NCBI GenBank assembly: GCA_900321855.1
Contig: ONXS01000008.1
Location: 1 to 45,015, forward strand
Length of the DNA: 45,015 nucleotides
Source of the DNA: an uncultured Eubacteriales bacterium
GTDB taxonomy: Bacteria; Bacillota; Clostridia; Lachnospirales; Lachnospiraceae
Direction of reading: 5' to 3'
This document shows positions 7,975 to 18,362 of this stretch, piece after piece. The position numbers and the translations under genes were made by a program. Numbering within the stretch: the stretch's first letter is position 1; each line of letters begins with the position of its first letter. Under the pieces are notes generated by a model. It had not been told where the DNA came from. It saw nothing but the letters and a program-made list of their open reading frames with translations, and searched no databases.

Positions 7975-8520
7975 TTAGCCAAAGTATCTCTTAAGTAATC
8001 CCTCAAATGCCTTTCCATGTCTAGCCTCGTCTCTTGCCATCTCATGTACTGTGTCGTGGATTGCGTCAAGATTTGCTGCCTTTGCTCTCTTAGCGAGGTC
8101 AAATTTACCTGCTGTTGCGCCGTGTTCAGCGTCTACTCTCATCTCAAGGTTTTTCTTTGTTGAATCTGTGATTACTTCTCCGAGTAACTCAGCGAATTTT
8201 GCAGCATGCTCTGCCTCTTCATAAGCAGCTTTCTCATAGTATAAACCGATTTCTGGATAGCCTTCTCTGTGAGCAACTCTAGCCATTGCAAGATACATAC
8301 CAACCTCAGAACACTCTCCTTCGAAGTTTGATCTAAGGTCTGCTAAAATATCCTCGCTAACACCCTGTGCTACTCCAACAACGTGCTCTGCTGCCCAAAC
8401 TTTTTCACCTTCATCAACTTTGTTGAATTTCTCTGCTGGTGCTTTACATACTGGACAAAACTCTGGAGCTGCATCTCCCTCTGCTACATAACCACATACT
8501 GTACATACAAACTTTGCCAT
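7975..8520 (-). CDS. rbr: Reverse-type rubrerythrin (rubredoxin domain first)
   Basis: 181 residues. A rubredoxin-like FeS4 site lies at the N-terminus (Cys 6, 9, 22, 25), followed by a four-helix diiron domain with [40 protein letters not shown] and [17 protein letters not shown], which supply the Glu/His ligands. With the rubredoxin module at the N-terminus this is the reverse rubrerythrin type, which in Clostridium acetobutylicum reduces hydrogen peroxide and oxygen and is PerR-controlled (established for that species). A strong AGGAG ribosome binding site precedes it. The promoter at 8626-8654 overlaps a sequence also found upstream of perR, which is the next gene upstream in the same orientation. 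Confidence 0.95.
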   Translation of the reverse strand: MAKFVCTVCGYVAEGDAAPEFCPVCKAPAEKFNKVDEGEKVWAAEHVVGVAQGVSEDILADLRSNFEGECSEVGMYLAMARVAHREGYPEIGLYYEKAAYEEAEHAAKFAELLGEVITDSTKKNLEMRVDAEHGATAGKFDLAKRAKAANLDAIHDTVHEMARDEARHGKAFEGLLKRYFG

Positions 8521-8601
8521 AATTTTAATCTCCTTCTCTTAATTTATTGTGCAGGAAACACCGTTTCCTGAAATATAGCATATAACTATGTAAAATTACT
8601 A

Positions 8602-8654
8602 AAAATAGTAATAATTACTGATTTAATAATATCATAACTCCATTATTAAGTCAA
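8602..8654 (-). promoter_or_regulatory. rbr promoter with candidate PerR operator
   Basis: On the minus strand: -35 TTGACT (8649-8654), a 17-nt spacer and -10 TATTAT (8626-8631). The -10 and downstream bases 8602-8632 match 9117-9147 upstream of perR at 25 of 31 positions and include the perfect palindrome AGTAAT-A-ATTACT. A repressor bound here would block RNA polymerase. Confidence 0.65.
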
Positions 8655-8677
8655 TAAAAAACTTGTAAAAACTGGAA

Positions 8678-9091
8678 TTAATTGTCTTTGGCAGTGTCGT
8701 TCATACAACTTTTGCAAAGGCCATAAAAATAAATATTATGTCCCTCAATTTGTCCGTCAAAACTATTTGATGCGAGGCTGTCAAGAAAATCTAAATTCTC
8801 CATCTTTAAATCAAAAATATTTCCGCAGGTATTACATATGAAATGATTGTGATCGGAAATATCGCCGTCAAAGTGCTCAGATGAGCCACCGCACGACAAT
8901 TTTCGGATAGAACCCATCTCTGTTAATAAGGTAAGATTTCTGTAAACAGTTCCAAGACTGATGTTTGGAAATTCCTTTTTTATATCATTATATATTGTGT
9001 CAGCGGTTGGATGTGTTTTATGAGTGGAAAGATAGTTCATAATCGCATCGCGCTGTTTACTTCTATTTATATTACGTGTAACTGCTGGCAT
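8678..9091 (-). CDS. perR: PerR peroxide-sensing repressor (Fur family)
   Basis: A 137-residue Fur-family regulator with a winged-helix N-terminus (HPTADTIYNDI, then SLGTVYRNLTLL) and two CxxC pairs for structural zinc (Cys 86/89 and 126/129). The five regulatory metal ligands of B. subtilis PerR (His37, Asp85, His91, His93, Asp104) are all present at exactly ten residues less: His27, Asp75, His81, His83, Asp94. Asp at the last position is the feature that separates peroxide-sensing PerR from Fur and Zur. It probably represses itself and the rubrerythrin gene downstream through the shared operator. A strong promoter precedes it at 9138-9166. Confidence 0.92.
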   Translation of the reverse strand: MPAVTRNINRSKQRDAIMNYLSTHKTHPTADTIYNDIKKEFPNISLGTVYRNLTLLTEMGSIRKLSCGGSSEHFDGDISDHNHFICNTCGNIFDLKMENLDFLDSLASNSFDGQIEGHNIYFYGLCKSCMNDTAKDN

Positions 9092-9116
9092 TGTTATGTT
9101 TCTCCTCTACAAATTT

Positions 9117-9166
9117 AAAATAGTAACTATTATTGATATTATAATTTAATTTAAAATAGTCGTCAA
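9117..9166 (-). promoter_or_regulatory. perR promoter with candidate autoregulatory operator
   Basis: On the minus strand: -35 TTGACG (9161-9166), a 17-nt spacer and -10 TATAAT (9138-9143). The segment 9117-9147, which overlaps the -10, resembles 8602-8632 upstream of rbr. Confidence 0.7.
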
Positions 9167-9479
9167 TTAAAATTACATAAAAATTTATACAAATATGAAG
9201 AAAATATCAAAGAAAGAATGGAACATAAAAAATATAGGGCTAAAGTAGAATACGTAATACTTCAAAATTATGAGTTTTTGTTGTAAAATCAATACTTCCA
9301 AATCTTTAACAATATAAACTCTGCACAAATTAGGGAGTTTTGATTTGTGAAAAAATGACATAAAATTTAAAAAGACGGAAATTTTTGCAAAAAATCTTCA
9401 ACAAAAATGTAAAAAGAGTTCACACTTTTTATAATATATGTTATAATAATTGCATAAAAAACAACAGCGAGGTGATAGC
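9167..9479. other. A+T-rich intergenic region between perR and glgC
   Basis: About 310 bases between divergent genes. Apart from the two flanking promoters it is A+T-rich with no plausible coding frame or clear hairpin. Confidence 0.6.
9419..9447 (+). promoter_or_regulatory. Candidate promoter of glgCD
   Basis: TTCACA (9419-9424), a 17-nt spacer and TATAAT (9442-9447). The -35 has one mismatch to consensus. It sits 33 bases before the GTG start. Confidence 0.5.
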
Positions 9480-10754
9480 GTGATAAAAAAAGAAATGATT
9501 GCTATGTTACTAGCAGGAGGCCAGGGAAGCAGATTAGGCGTACTTACACAGAAGATGGCAAAGCCAGCAGTAGCCTTTGGTGGAAAGTATCGAATCATTG
9601 ACTTCCCATTAAGTAACTGCATCAATTCCGGTATCGATACAGTGGGTGTATTAACACAGTATCAGCCACTTAGATTGAATGCGCATATTGGAATTGGTAT
9701 ACCATGGGATTTGGATAGAAACATTGGCGGAGTAACTGTGTTACCACCATATGAGAGAAGTGACAACAGTGAATGGTACTCTGGTACAGCAAATGCGATC
9801 TATCAGAATCTAGAGTACATTGATACATATAATCCAGACTATGTACTCATCTTATCAGGAGACCATATTTATAAGATGGATTACGAGGTAATGTTAGATT
9901 ACCACAAGGCAAACAATGCAGATGTTACAATCGCCACAATGTCTGTTCCTTATGAGGAGGCAAGCAGATTTGGTATTGTACTTACTGACGAGGACAGAAA
10001 AATCACGGAGTTCGAGGAGAAACCAGAGCATCCAAGAGGAAATCTTGCATCTATGGGTATTTATATTTTTAGCTGGCCAGTTCTCAGAGAGGCTCTTGTG
10101 AAGATGTCAGATGTAAGCAACTGTGACTTTGGAAAACATATTATTCCATATTGCCATGAGAAGGGTGACAGATTATTTGCTTACGAGTTTAACGGATACT
10201 GGAAAGATGTAGGAACACTTACATCATACTGGGAAGCTAATATGGAATTAATCAGTTTGATACCAGTGTTCAATTTATACGAAGAGTTCTGGAAGATTTA
10301 TACAAACAGTGATATTCTTCCACCACAATATATTTCGGAGAAGGCGAAAGTTGACCACAGTATTATCAGTGAAGGTGCTGAGATTTATGGAGAGGTCTAC
10401 AGTTCAGTCATTGGTGCCGGAGTTATAATTGAAGAGGGTGCAGTAGTTCGTGATTCGATTATTATGAAGAACACGGTTATTGGAAAGAATACAAAGGTAG
10501 AACGAGCTATTATAGCAGAAGGTGTTAAGATTGGAGATAATGTAGTTGTCAACTTTGGTGAAGACAAGCCAAGTAAATTAGATGCTAAGATTTATGCAGG
10601 CGGACTTGTTACAATTGGTGAGAACTCATATGTACCTAATAATGTAAGTATTGGAAAGAATGTAGCTATTTCAGGAATTACAGAGGCATCCGATTATCCA
10701 AATGGAGTTCTTGAAGGCGGAGAATATATTATTAAGGCAGGTGACGCGAGATGA
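9480..10754 (+). CDS. glgC: Glucose-1-phosphate adenylyltransferase, catalytic subunit
   Basis: Makes ADP-glucose from glucose-1-phosphate and ATP, the committed step of bacterial glycogen synthesis. The 424 residues hold the nucleotide-binding N-terminus [34 protein letters not shown], the metal site [21 protein letters not shown], and a C-terminal left-handed beta-helix of hexapeptide repeats. GTG 9480 is taken as start because GAGGTG at about 9469-9474 is well spaced and homologues start at this point; the open frame reaches back to 9450. The stop overlaps the start of glgD by four bases (ATGA), so the two are translationally coupled. Confidence 0.96.
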   Translation: MIKKEMIAMLLAGGQGSRLGVLTQKMAKPAVAFGGKYRIIDFPLSNCINSGIDTVGVLTQYQPLRLNAHIGIGIPWDLDRNIGGVTVLPPYERSDNSEWYSGTANAIYQNLEYIDTYNPDYVLILSGDHIYKMDYEVMLDYHKANNADVTIATMSVPYEEASRFGIVLTDEDRKITEFEEKPEHPRGNLASMGIYIFSWPVLREALVKMSDVSNCDFGKHIIPYCHEKGDRLFAYEFNGYWKDVGTLTSYWEANMELISLIPVFNLYEEFWKIYTNSDILPPQYISEKAKVDHSIISEGAEIYGEVYSSVIGAGVIIEEGAVVRDSIIMKNTVIGKNTKVERAIIAEGVKIGDNVVVNFGEDKPSKLDAKIYAGGLVTIGENSYVPNNVSIGKNVAISGITEASDYPNGVLEGGEYIIKAGDAR

Positions 10755-11872
10755 GAGCAATAGGAATTATTTTAGCCGGTGGTAATAACAACAAAATGAG
10801 AGAGCTTTCAAACAAGCGTGCAATAGCAGCTATGCCAATGGCAGGAAGCTATAGAAGTATTGACTTTACACTTAGTAATATGTCAAATTCGCATATTCAG
10901 AAAGTCGCTGTAATTACACAGTATAATGCACTGTCTCTGAATGAACATTTAAGCTCATCAAAATGGTGGGATTTTGGTAGAAAACAGGGTGGTCTTTATG
11001 TATTCACACCATCTATTACAGCTCAGAACGGTTTCTGGTATCAGGGAACTGCTGATGCAATCTATCAGAACATCAGCTTTTTAAAGAAGAGTCATGAGCC
11101 ATATGTGGTAATTGCATCTGGTGATGGAGTTTACAAGTTAGACTATAATAAAGTATTGGAATATCATATTGAGAAGAAAGCAGACATTACAGTTGTTTGC
11201 AAAGACTTCCCAGACAATGCAGACGTATCAAGATATGGTTGTGTGAAGATGAATGAGGAGGCAAGAATCGTTGATTTCGAAGAGAAACCTTTAATGGCTT
11301 CATCAAAGACTATCTCAACAGGTATCTATGTAATTAGGAGAAGATTACTGATTGAACTGATTGAGAAGTGTGCAGCCGAGGACAGATACGATTTCGTCAA
11401 TGATGTAATTTTAAGATACAAGAATGTGAAGAAGATTTATGGATATAAACTTCAGACATACTGGAGCAATATTTCCACAGTTGATTCATATTACAAGACA
11501 AACATGGATTTCTTAAAACCATCTGTAAGAGATTATTTCTTTAAACAGTATCCAGATATTTATTCTAAGGTAGATGATTTGCCACCAGCAAAATATAACC
11601 CTGGATCATCTGTAAAGAACAGCTTGGTTAGCAGTGGATGTATCATCAACGGTACAGTAGAAAATTCCATCTTGTTTAAGAAAGCATATATTGGCAATAA
11701 CTGTGTCATTAAGAATTCAATCATACTGAATAATGTATACATTGGGGATAACGCGTATATCGAAAACTGTATCGTTGAAAGTCATGACACAATCAAAGCA
11801 AACACAACATACAAAGGTGAAAATGGAGAAGTAAAAATCGTAGTGGAGAAGAACGACAGATACGGCATCTAA
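10751..11872 (+). CDS. glgD: GlgD, regulatory-type ADP-glucose pyrophosphorylase subunit
   Basis: 373 residues, paralogous to Glg[45 protein letters not shown] and a beta-helix C-terminus. Two active-site features differ from GlgC. The G-rich loop reads [10 protein letters not shown] instead of AGGQGSRLG, losing the Arg, and the metal motif reads SGDGVYK instead of SGDHIYK. This is known for GlgD of Firmicutes, which is catalytically weak and boosts GlgC in a mixed tetramer. Start ATG 10751 overlaps the glgC stop. Confidence 0.94.
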   Translation: MRAIGIILAGGNNNKMRELSNKRAIAAMPMAGSYRSIDFTLSNMSNSHIQKVAVITQYNALSLNEHLSSSKWWDFGRKQGGLYVFTPSITAQNGFWYQGTADAIYQNISFLKKSHEPYVVIASGDGVYKLDYNKVLEYHIEKKADITVVCKDFPDNADVSRYGCVKMNEEARIVDFEEKPLMASSKTISTGIYVIRRRLLIELIEKCAAEDRYDFVNDVILRYKNVKKIYGYKLQTYWSNISTVDSYYKTNMDFLKPSVRDYFFKQYPDIYSKVDDLPPAKYNPGSSVKNSLVSSGCIINGTVENSILFKKAYIGNNCVIKNSIILNNVYIGDNAYIENCIVESHDTIKANTTYKGENGEVKIVVEKNDRYGI

Positions 11873-12084
11873 TGTGACATCATATGATATAAGGGATAAA
11901 AGTCCAAGTTGATAGAATGTGCTTGCATATTTTTAGATTTGAGATTCTATGACCTGAAAAATATGAGAAGGGAGCCATTTTCAGTGCGAGAATGAGCGAA
12001 TTTCGAATGTTTTTAGACTTTCGAGAGTGCGCAGCGCAGAGAAAGTTGTATCATAAAGTAATAAAAGTGGGAAAGGCGAGAATT

Positions 12085-12354
12085 ATGGAGATTACAGACG
12101 TAAGAGTCAGAAAAGTAGCAAAAGAAGGTAAAATGAAAGCGGTTGTATCAATTACAATCGACAATGAATTCGTGGTTCATGATATAAAAGTAATTGAGGG
12201 CGAGAAAGGTTTATTTATCGCAATGCCAAGCAGAAAGGCATCCGATGGGGAATATCGTGATATTGCGCATCCAATCAACTCAGATACAAGATCAATGATT
12301 CAGACATTGATTCTTCAGAAGTACGAAGAGACTGAGGAGGCTCAGGAAGCGTAA
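12085..12354 (+). CDS. spoVG: SpoVG, RNA-binding septation/sporulation regulator
   Basis: 89 residues with the conserved SpoVG core: [32 protein letters not shown] strand region, [19 protein letters not shown]. SpoVG binds RNA or DNA and affects sporulation, septation and virulence genes in several Firmicutes. The frame is open to 11992, but ATG 12085 follows GGAAAGGCGAG and fits the family N-terminus, so it is used. It precedes pth and mfd, a neighbourhood also seen in Bacillus. It has its own terminator at 12385-12414. Confidence 0.95.
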   Translation: MEITDVRVRKVAKEGKMKAVVSITIDNEFVVHDIKVIEGEKGLFIAMPSRKASDGEYRDIAHPINSDTRSMIQTLILQKYEETEEAQEA

Positions 12355-12384
12355 AACAGCAAAACTATAATTAGATAAATAGAG

Positions 12385-12414
12385 AAGGAGACTGCATTTA
12401 TGTAGTCTCCTTTG
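12385..12414 (+). terminator. spoVG terminator
   Basis: GGAGACTGCA and TGTAGTCTCC (one G-U pair) with a TTTA loop, then TTTG. Confidence 0.8.
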
Positions 12415-12469
12415 TTTCGCGTTGGTGATGAATTGTTTGCATTTGTAAAATTGCAGGCAGTGGTTTAAC

Positions 12470-12498
12470 TTGAAAGAAGTCTTCGGATAAGTTATAGT
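12470..12498 (+). promoter_or_regulatory. Candidate promoter of pth-mfd
   Basis: TTGAAA (12470-12475), a 17-nt spacer and TATAGT (12493-12498). Confidence 0.55.
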
Positions 12499-12599
12499 AT
12501 AAGCAAAAACTTAGAAGTAAGACTCCGATGGGAGGAGTCAGACTTTAAAATACTCAGAACAGAATATCAAAATAAGAAATAGACAGGAAGGAAAGAAAA

Positions 12600-13160
12600 A
12601 TGTTTGTAATTGTAGGTTTGGGAAATCCGACAAGAGAATATAAAGGAACAAGACATAATGTAGGATTTGATGCGATTGATGTGATTGCTGATAAACACGG
12701 AATTGCTGTAGATACAGCAAAACATAAGGCTTTGTGTGGAAAAGGGATGATTCAGGGAGAAAAAGTTTTACTTATAAAACCGCAGACCTTTATGAATTTA
12801 AGTGGAGAATCTGTCAGGGCAGTGATGGACTTTTACAAAATTAATCCAGAAAAAGAACTGATTGTAATATATGATGATATTAATCTGGATGTCGGCAGAC
12901 TGCGAATCAGAGCAAAAGGAAGTGCCGGAGGACATAATGGAATTAAAAGCATTATCAGCCACACTGGAACACAAAACTTCAAGAGAATTCGCATCGGTGT
13001 AGGTGCGAAACCAGTGGGAATGGATTTGGCAGATTATGTGCTTGGAAGATTTAGCACTTCGGATAGAAAATCTGTGGAAGAGAGCTATGCGAATGTGAAT
13101 GATGCAGTAGAGCTGATGATTCGAGAGGACATCAATGCAGCGATGAATCAATATAATTAA
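12600..13160 (+). CDS. pth: Peptidyl-tRNA hydrolase
   Basis: Cleaves peptidyl-tRNAs dropped from ribosomes. The 186 residues carry the family residues: Asn9 and His19 in GLGNPTREYKGTRHNVGFD, Asn66 in PQTFMNLSG, Asp92 in IYDDINLDVG and Asn113 in GSAGGHNGIKSI. They correspond to Asn10, His20, Asn68, Asp93 and Asn114 of the E. coli enzyme. Start ATG 12600 follows GGAAGGAAAG. It is followed by mfd after 150 bases without an obvious terminator, so both may be transcribed together. A short palindromic stretch around 13210-13240 lies in that gap. Confidence 0.97.
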   Translation: MFVIVGLGNPTREYKGTRHNVGFDAIDVIADKHGIAVDTAKHKALCGKGMIQGEKVLLIKPQTFMNLSGESVRAVMDFYKINPEKELIVIYDDINLDVGRLRIRAKGSAGGHNGIKSIISHTGTQNFKRIRIGVGAKPVGMDLADYVLGRFSTSDRKSVEESYANVNDAVELMIREDINAAMNQYN

Positions 13161-13310
13161 AGAAGAGTTTGAGGACTGTTCCGATAGTTGAACGCAGATA
13201 AGCAATCCACTCACCGCTAAGGCGTAAAGACGTAGGCGGGGGTATAAGGATGTTTACATTAAAATAACGTTTAACTACTTGTGTCAGTCCCGTAGAAAGG
13301 CAGGGTAGAT

Positions 13311-16300
13311 ATGTTGACATTTGAGTCGCCGTTACTAGAGGGTAGCGATTATATAGAGATTAAAAAGAAAATTAAAAATAGTGAAAAAGTCTGTATTACC
13401 GGATGTATGGATTCGGGACAGGTAAATTTCATGAGTGGCATTACAAATGATTACAAATATAGTGTAATTGTGACGTATGATGATAAAAGGGCGCGAGAAA
13501 TTTATGAGGATTATTTACTATATGATAAGAGTGCCATTTATTATCCTGCAAAAGATTTCATTTTTTATAATGCAGATATTCATGGTAATTTTATTTTAAA
13601 TGAGCGTTTGGAGGCAATTAAAAGGATTATCAATGGGGAACACGCAGTTATTATCACATCTGTGGATGGACTGATGGATAAACTTGTTCCAATTGAGAGA
13701 ATTAAAGAAAATATTGTCACATGGAATACAGGAGACGTCATCAATTTAGATGAGGTTAAAAAGAGATTGACAACAATGGGATATGACAGAGTCAGTCAGG
13801 TAGATATGCCGGGACAGTATGCGATACGAGGAGAAATTCTTGACATTTATCCAATTTCTGAGGATACGCCTGTGCGAATTGACTTGTGGGATGACGAGAT
13901 TGACAGTATTAAATATTTTGATGCCAGTACACAGAGGTCCGTAGATACGATAGAAAGTGTCACAATTTATTCTGCAACAGAATATATGCTTTCCGAAGAT
14001 GAGATAGCGGTAGGTGTTAAAAAACTCACAACAGATATGAAAAAAAACTGCGAACTGTTTCGCGAAAAATCGGAAATGGAAGCAGCGCATCGTCTGAAAA
14101 TGATAACGGAGGAGTTTGTAGAGCAGATTGGCTATGGAATTTCTTCGGTTTCGATAGACAGTTATGTGAATTACTTTTTTCAAAAAATGTCCTCGCTAGT
14201 GGAATATCTGAAAAAAGAAGATGTTGTGTATCTTTTGGATGAGCCGGCCAGAATCATGGAAAAGAGTGAGTTTGTGGAATCGGAATTTCAAATGAGTATG
14301 TCGAATCGAATTCAAAAGGGGTATATGCTTGGAAAACAGGCAGATGTCATGAATTCGTGGAAAAAGGTTCTTGCGCAAATTAGTTCTGGAAAGCTTGCTG
14401 TTTTTACAAAACTAATCCAAAAGGTAGAGAAGATTGATATTGCTGACAGATATGATTTTGAGATGAAGAGCATCGTGTCCTATAATGGAAGTTTTGAATT
14501 ATTGATTAAGGATTTGAAAAGTTATAAAAAGAGGGGATACAAAATCCTACTTCTCACAAACTCACGAATACGTGCAGAACGTCTGGCAGATGACATCAGA
14601 GGATATGAACTGGAAGCTTTTTATACAGACAATTTAGAACGAGAAATCAAACCACGAGAAATTATGGTATCGTATGGAAACATACATAGTGGATATGAGT
14701 ATCCTCTTGTGAAATTTGTTGTAATTACTCAGTCGGATATTTTTGGAAGAGAAAAATCGAAAAAGAAAAAACGCAGGAAGAAATACACAGGTAAAAAAAT
14801 TGCGGATTTTTCACAGCTCAATGTGGGTGATTATGTTGTTCATGAAAATCATGGGCTTGGTATTTATCGGGGTATTGAGAAAATTGAGATTGATAAGGTA
14901 CTCAAAGATTATATTAAAATTGAATATGCGGGAAACAGCAATTTATATATTCTTGCAACACAGCTTGATTTAATTCAAAAATATTCCGGTGCAGATGCAG
15001 CAGCTCCAAAACTCAATAAGCTCGGCGGGCAAGAGTGGAAACGCACAAAGAAGAAAGTAAAAACAGCAGTTAAGGACATTGCGGCAGACCTGATAAAAAT
15101 TTATGCAGCAAGACAAAATAAAAAAGGATTTGCATTTAGTCAGGATACAGTATGGCAGAGGGAATTCGAAGAGCAGTTTCCATATGAAGAAACGAGCGAT
15201 CAGTTAGCAGCGATTGAAGACACAAAGAGAGATATGGAAAGTGATAAAATTATGGACAGGCTGATTTGCGGTGATGTCGGTTATGGAAAGACAGAAATCG
15301 CAATCCGAGCAGCATTTAAGGCGGTTCAGGACGGAAAACAGGTAGCAGTTCTTGTTCCGACCACAATTTTAGCAGGGCAGCATTATAATAATTTTTCACA
15401 GCGAATGAAAGATTATCCGGTTCGAATTGATTTGCTTTCCAGATTCCGAACACCTGCACAGGTCAAAAATACAAAAGAGGGATTAAAGACAGGTGCGGTT
15501 GACATTGTGATTGGCACACATAAAATCTTATCAAAAGATATTAAGTATAAAAATCTGGGGCTTTTGATTGTAGATGAGGAACAGCGATTTGGTGTGACGC
15601 ACAAAGAGAAAATCAAAGAGTTAAAAAATGATATAGATGTACTGACGTTAACAGCAACGCCAATTCCGAGAACTCTTCATATGAGCCTTGCGGGAATTAG
15701 GGATATGAGTGTACTAGAAGAACCTCCTGTTGAGAGAATTCCGATTCAGACATATGTCATGGAGTACAATGACGAGATGGTTCGTGAGGCAATTGGGCGA
15801 GAACTCATGAGAAATGGACAGGTATACTATGTATATAATCGAGTAAATGATATTGAAGATGTCACTGCCCGTATTCAAAATCTGGTTCCGGATGCAGTTG
15901 TGGAGTATGCCCACGGACAGATGGGAGAACGAAAACTGGAGAAAATCATGTATGATTTCATTGAGGGTGAAATTGATGTTTTGGTGTCAACGACCATTAT
16001 TGAAACGGGACTCGATATTTCAAATGTCAACACGATTATCATACATGATGCGGATAAATTTGGACTGGCACAGCTCTATCAGCTTCGCGGCCGAGTGGGA
16101 AGGTCGAATCGAACTTCCTATGCGTTTCTATTATATAGAAGAGATAAACTTCTCAGAGAGGTGGCTGAAAAACGATTATCTGCGATTAAGGAATTTACAG
16201 AGCTTGGAAGTGGATTTAAGATTTCTATGCGAGATTTGGAAATCCGAGGTGCCGGAAATGTACTTGGAGCCGAACAGCATGGACACATGGCAGCAGTTGG

Positions 16301-16829
16301 CTATGATTTGTACTGCAAACTGCTCAATGAGGCAGTGGAAAACATGAAGGGCGAAAAGGTTTATGATGATTATGAGACGAAGATAGACTTGAATATTGAT
16401 GCCTTTATTCCGCCGTCATATATCAAAAATGAGGTTCAGAAAATAAATGTATACAAGCAGATTGCAAGTATTGAGACAAATGAGGATTATAGCGATATTC
16501 TTGATGAGTTGATTGACCGTTTTGGAGAGCCGCCAAAAAAGGTTGTAAATCTGATTACGATTGCACTTTTGAAAGCTATGGCGCATAAGGTATGGATTAC
16601 AGAAATTTCAGAAGTTGGAACAAATATTAAAATTCAGTTTTATGAAAAGGCAGAAATCAATCCGGCAGGAATAGCAGAATTGGTTGAAAAATATAAGGGA
16701 CGACTCAAGTTTATCATTGAGAAAACACCGCATTTTTTGTATTTATCTCCGAGAAAAATTACCAATATTGATGAATATAAAAAGATTTTAGAAGAAATTC
16801 TGACAGATATAGAAACATTAAAGTTATAA
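13311..16829 (+). CDS. mfd: Transcription-repair coupling factor
   Basis: 1172 residues, full length. Mfd removes stalled RNA polymerase at DNA damage and recruits UvrA. The N-terminal UvrB-like homology region includes QVDMPGQYAIRGEILDIYP. The RNA-polymerase interaction (CarD-like) domain follows at LNVGDYVVHENHGLGIYRG (about residue 503). The RecG-like helicase has GDVGYGKTE (about 654), DEEQRFG (about 754), TATPIPRTL, ETGLDISN and QLYQLRGRVGRS. The C-terminal TRCF domain follows. Start ATG 13311 has a weak AAAGGCAGGG site. It ends with a strong terminator. Confidence 0.97.
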   Translation: MLTFESPLLEGSDYIEIKKKIKNSEKVCITGCMDSGQVNFMSGITNDYKYSVIVTYDDKRAREIYEDYLLYDKSAIYYPAKDFIFYNADIHGNFILNERLEAIKRIINGEHAVIITSVDGLMDKLVPIERIKENIVTWNTGDVINLDEVKKRLTTMGYDRVSQVDMPGQYAIRGEILDIYPISEDTPVRIDLWDDEIDSIKYFDASTQRSVDTIESVTIYSATEYMLSEDEIAVGVKKLTTDMKKNCELFREKSEMEAAHRLKMITEEFVEQIGYGISSVSIDSYVNYFFQKMSSLVEYLKKEDVVYLLDEPARIMEKSEFVESEFQMSMSNRIQKGYMLGKQADVMNSWKKVLAQISSGKLAVFTKLIQKVEKIDIADRYDFEMKSIVSYNGSFELLIKDLKSYKKRGYKILLLTNSRIRAERLADDIRGYELEAFYTDNLEREIKPREIMVSYGNIHSGYEYPLVKFVVITQSDIFGREKSKKKKRRKKYTGKKIADFSQLNVGDYVVHENHGLGIYRGIEKIEIDKVLKDYIKIEYAGNSNLYILATQLDLIQKYSGADAAAPKLNKLGGQEWKRTKKKVKTAVKDIAADLIKIYAARQNKKGFAFSQDTVWQREFEEQFPYEETSDQLAAIEDTKRDMESDKIMDRLICGDVGYGKTEIAIRAAFKAVQDGKQVAVLVPTTILAGQHYNNFSQRMKDYPVRIDLLSRFRTPAQVKNTKEGLKTGAVDIVIGTHKILSKDIKYKNLGLLIVDEEQRFGVTHKEKIKELKNDIDVLTLTATPIPRTLHMSLAGIRDMSVLEEPPVERIPIQTYVMEYNDEMVREAIGRELMRNGQVYYVYNRVNDIEDVTARIQNLVPDAVVEYAHGQMGERKLEKIMYDFIEGEIDVLVSTTIIETGLDISNVNTIIIHDADKFGLAQLYQLRGRVGRSNRTSYAFLLYRRDKLLREVAEKRLSAIKEFTELGSGFKISMRDLEIRGAGNVLGAEQHGHMAAVGYDLYCKLLNEAVENMKGEKVYDDYETKIDLNIDAFIPPSYIKNEVQKINVYKQIASIETNEDYSDILDELIDRFGEPPKKVVNLITIALLKAMAHKVWITEISEVGTNIKIQFYEKAEINPAGIAELVEKYKGRLKFIIEKTPHFLYLSPRKITNIDEYKKILEEILTDIETLKL

Positions 16830-16835
16830 GAATGT

Positions 16836-16876
16836 AAAAACAGCATGTAAAACACGAAGTTTACATGCTGTTTTTG
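16836..16876 (+). terminator. mfd terminator
   Basis: AAAAACAGCATGTAAA and TTTACATGCTGTTTTT are perfect 16-bp arms (16836-16851, 16860-16875). The A and T runs would allow action on both strands, also for the convergent LCP gene. A second weaker hairpin (TTAGGAGTTAG with CTAATTCCTAA) lies at 16929-16955. Confidence 0.9.
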
Positions 16877-16967
16877 TTGTGTGTAAGAATAGCGCACATG
16901 GTACGGAATGTTCGTGTACGCAATCGCTTAGGAGTTAGTTTGCCTAATTCCTAAATGAGGATTGAAT

Positions 16968-18218
16968 TTAGTAATCATCATCCGAATCGCTGTTGTCATA
17001 ATCATCATTTTCCGGTCGGATTCCAGAATCGTCAATGATGTATTGACTGATTTTTTTCACTGTTTTTGAAGGAGTGTAACTCTTGTCTGGGAATAAATCT
17101 TTATGCAGACGAACAACATTTTGTGTCAATCCCACAGGAATGACATATCCATAATAGTTATAACCTTTCTCAGGAGTATATACATCATACGGAAAACCAA
17201 ATGTGCTCTCTAAGTTACAGTCAACTGCAACAGTCAGTAAATCTACAAGCTTGTCCCACTTAATATTAGTAGAGAGAATTTTCTCACCATTGGTATTATT
17301 TTTCTTGATGAGTGTATCTGCTACTTTGATTAAATCAGAGGCACCGACTTGCTTTGCCTTTGCAAGAATGGTTCGCATAACATAACGCTGTCTTGCAGTA
17401 CGACCATAGTCATTGTGATAAACAGTTCCGTCATCATCTGTAAATTCAGTATATCGGATACGACAGTAGGCAGTTGCCTGCAAACCACTCAGATGAACCA
17501 TTCCATATTCTTCTAGGTCAGGAGCGTCTTTTCCTGTGATTTTTCTAGTCTCAGTGAGATATCCGTTGATGAAAAATCGCTCAGAATCTGAGATTCGAAT
17601 CTCGATACCGCCAAGTGCATCGATAATATCAGAAAGTCCGGAGAAGTTTACAATCGCATATTCTTTAATATCAAGATCAAAATTGTCGTTTAGCATATTG
17701 ATTGCTCCGGAAACTCCGCCTGTAAAATAAGAATAATTTGCCTTCTCATAGATGAATTTTTCGGAATTATTTCCTTTATTCATACGAAGGAGAGAATCTC
17801 GATATACAGAAATGAGTTTTACATTGTGTGTCTTGTTATTAATGCTTACAATCATAATCGTATCTGTGTGAGTCTGAGAATTAAATTCACCATTTCTTGG
17901 GTCGATTCCAAATAAAGCAATATTGGTGTATCCGTCACCTAAGTCAACGGTGCGAATATTTTTTGCATTATTTTCGTAAACATTTTTATCATAATCATCT
18001 TTGTACAGTGTCTTTAGTATCGTTCTTCCTGCTGGACAGCCGGTAAATATCTTAAACGCCAAAACTTTTGAATTAGGCATTAGTGCAATTGCAACACCGG
18101 ATATAGCAAGCAGTGCAATTAGTATCTCTAAAATAAGAAGAATTACTTTTAATCGTTTCTTTCTTTTTCTTCTTTTGCGCATCTGTCCCTTAGTTAATTT
18201 CTTTTTCGGTTTAGACAT
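16968..18218 (-). CDS. LytR-CpsA-Psr (LCP) family cell-wall glycopolymer ligase
   Basis: A 416-residue membrane protein with a very basic N-terminus (KKKLTKGQMRKRRKRKKR), one membrane helix (about residues 25-47) and an extracellular LCP domain: NIALFGIDPR, HTDTIMIVSINNKTHNVKLI, SVYRDSLLRM, INMLNDNFDLDIKEYAIVNF, ALGGIEI, and GLQATAYCRIRYTE with DYGRTARQRYVM. The Asp and Arg residues bind the polyprenyl-pyrophosphate substrate. These enzymes attach teichoic acids or capsule polymers to peptidoglycan. The C-terminal tail is Asp-rich. It is divergent from ptb with a 234-base gap. Confidence 0.93.
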   Translation of the reverse strand: MSKPKKKLTKGQMRKRRKRKKRLKVILLILEILIALLAISGVAIALMPNSKVLAFKIFTGCPAGRTILKTLYKDDYDKNVYENNAKNIRTVDLGDGYTNIALFGIDPRNGEFNSQTHTDTIMIVSINNKTHNVKLISVYRDSLLRMNKGNNSEKFIYEKANYSYFTGGVSGAINMLNDNFDLDIKEYAIVNFSGLSDIIDALGGIEIRISDSERFFINGYLTETRKITGKDAPDLEEYGMVHLSGLQATAYCRIRYTEFTDDDGTVYHNDYGRTARQRYVMRTILAKAKQVGASDLIKVADTLIKKNNTNGEKILSTNIKWDKLVDLLTVAVDCNLESTFGFPYDVYTPEKGYNYYGYVIPVGLTQNVVRLHKDLFPDKSYTPSKTVKKISQYIIDDSGIRPENDDYDNSDSDDDY

Positions 18219-18362
18219 CGTTTCCCTCCATGAACAACTTAAATTTCAATATGTATTTCAAAAAACGATATTTTGAGATACAAAGTCGATTATACTTCAA
18301 ACAAATATTAATGTAAATCATATCTTTGTGTATTTTTTGTGAATAGAATTATAGTTGAAATA

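Noticed and set aside
11960..11995. Possible sigma-H promoter for spoVG (AGGGAGC, 12 nt, GAGAAT)
   Set aside because: Only the AGG and GAAT cores agree with the consensus; too weak to list although spoVG is a sigma-H gene in Bacillus.
12798..13214. 138-codon minus-strand frame across pth
   Set aside because: Shadow of the pth gene on the other strand; composition follows the complement and there is no ribosome binding site.
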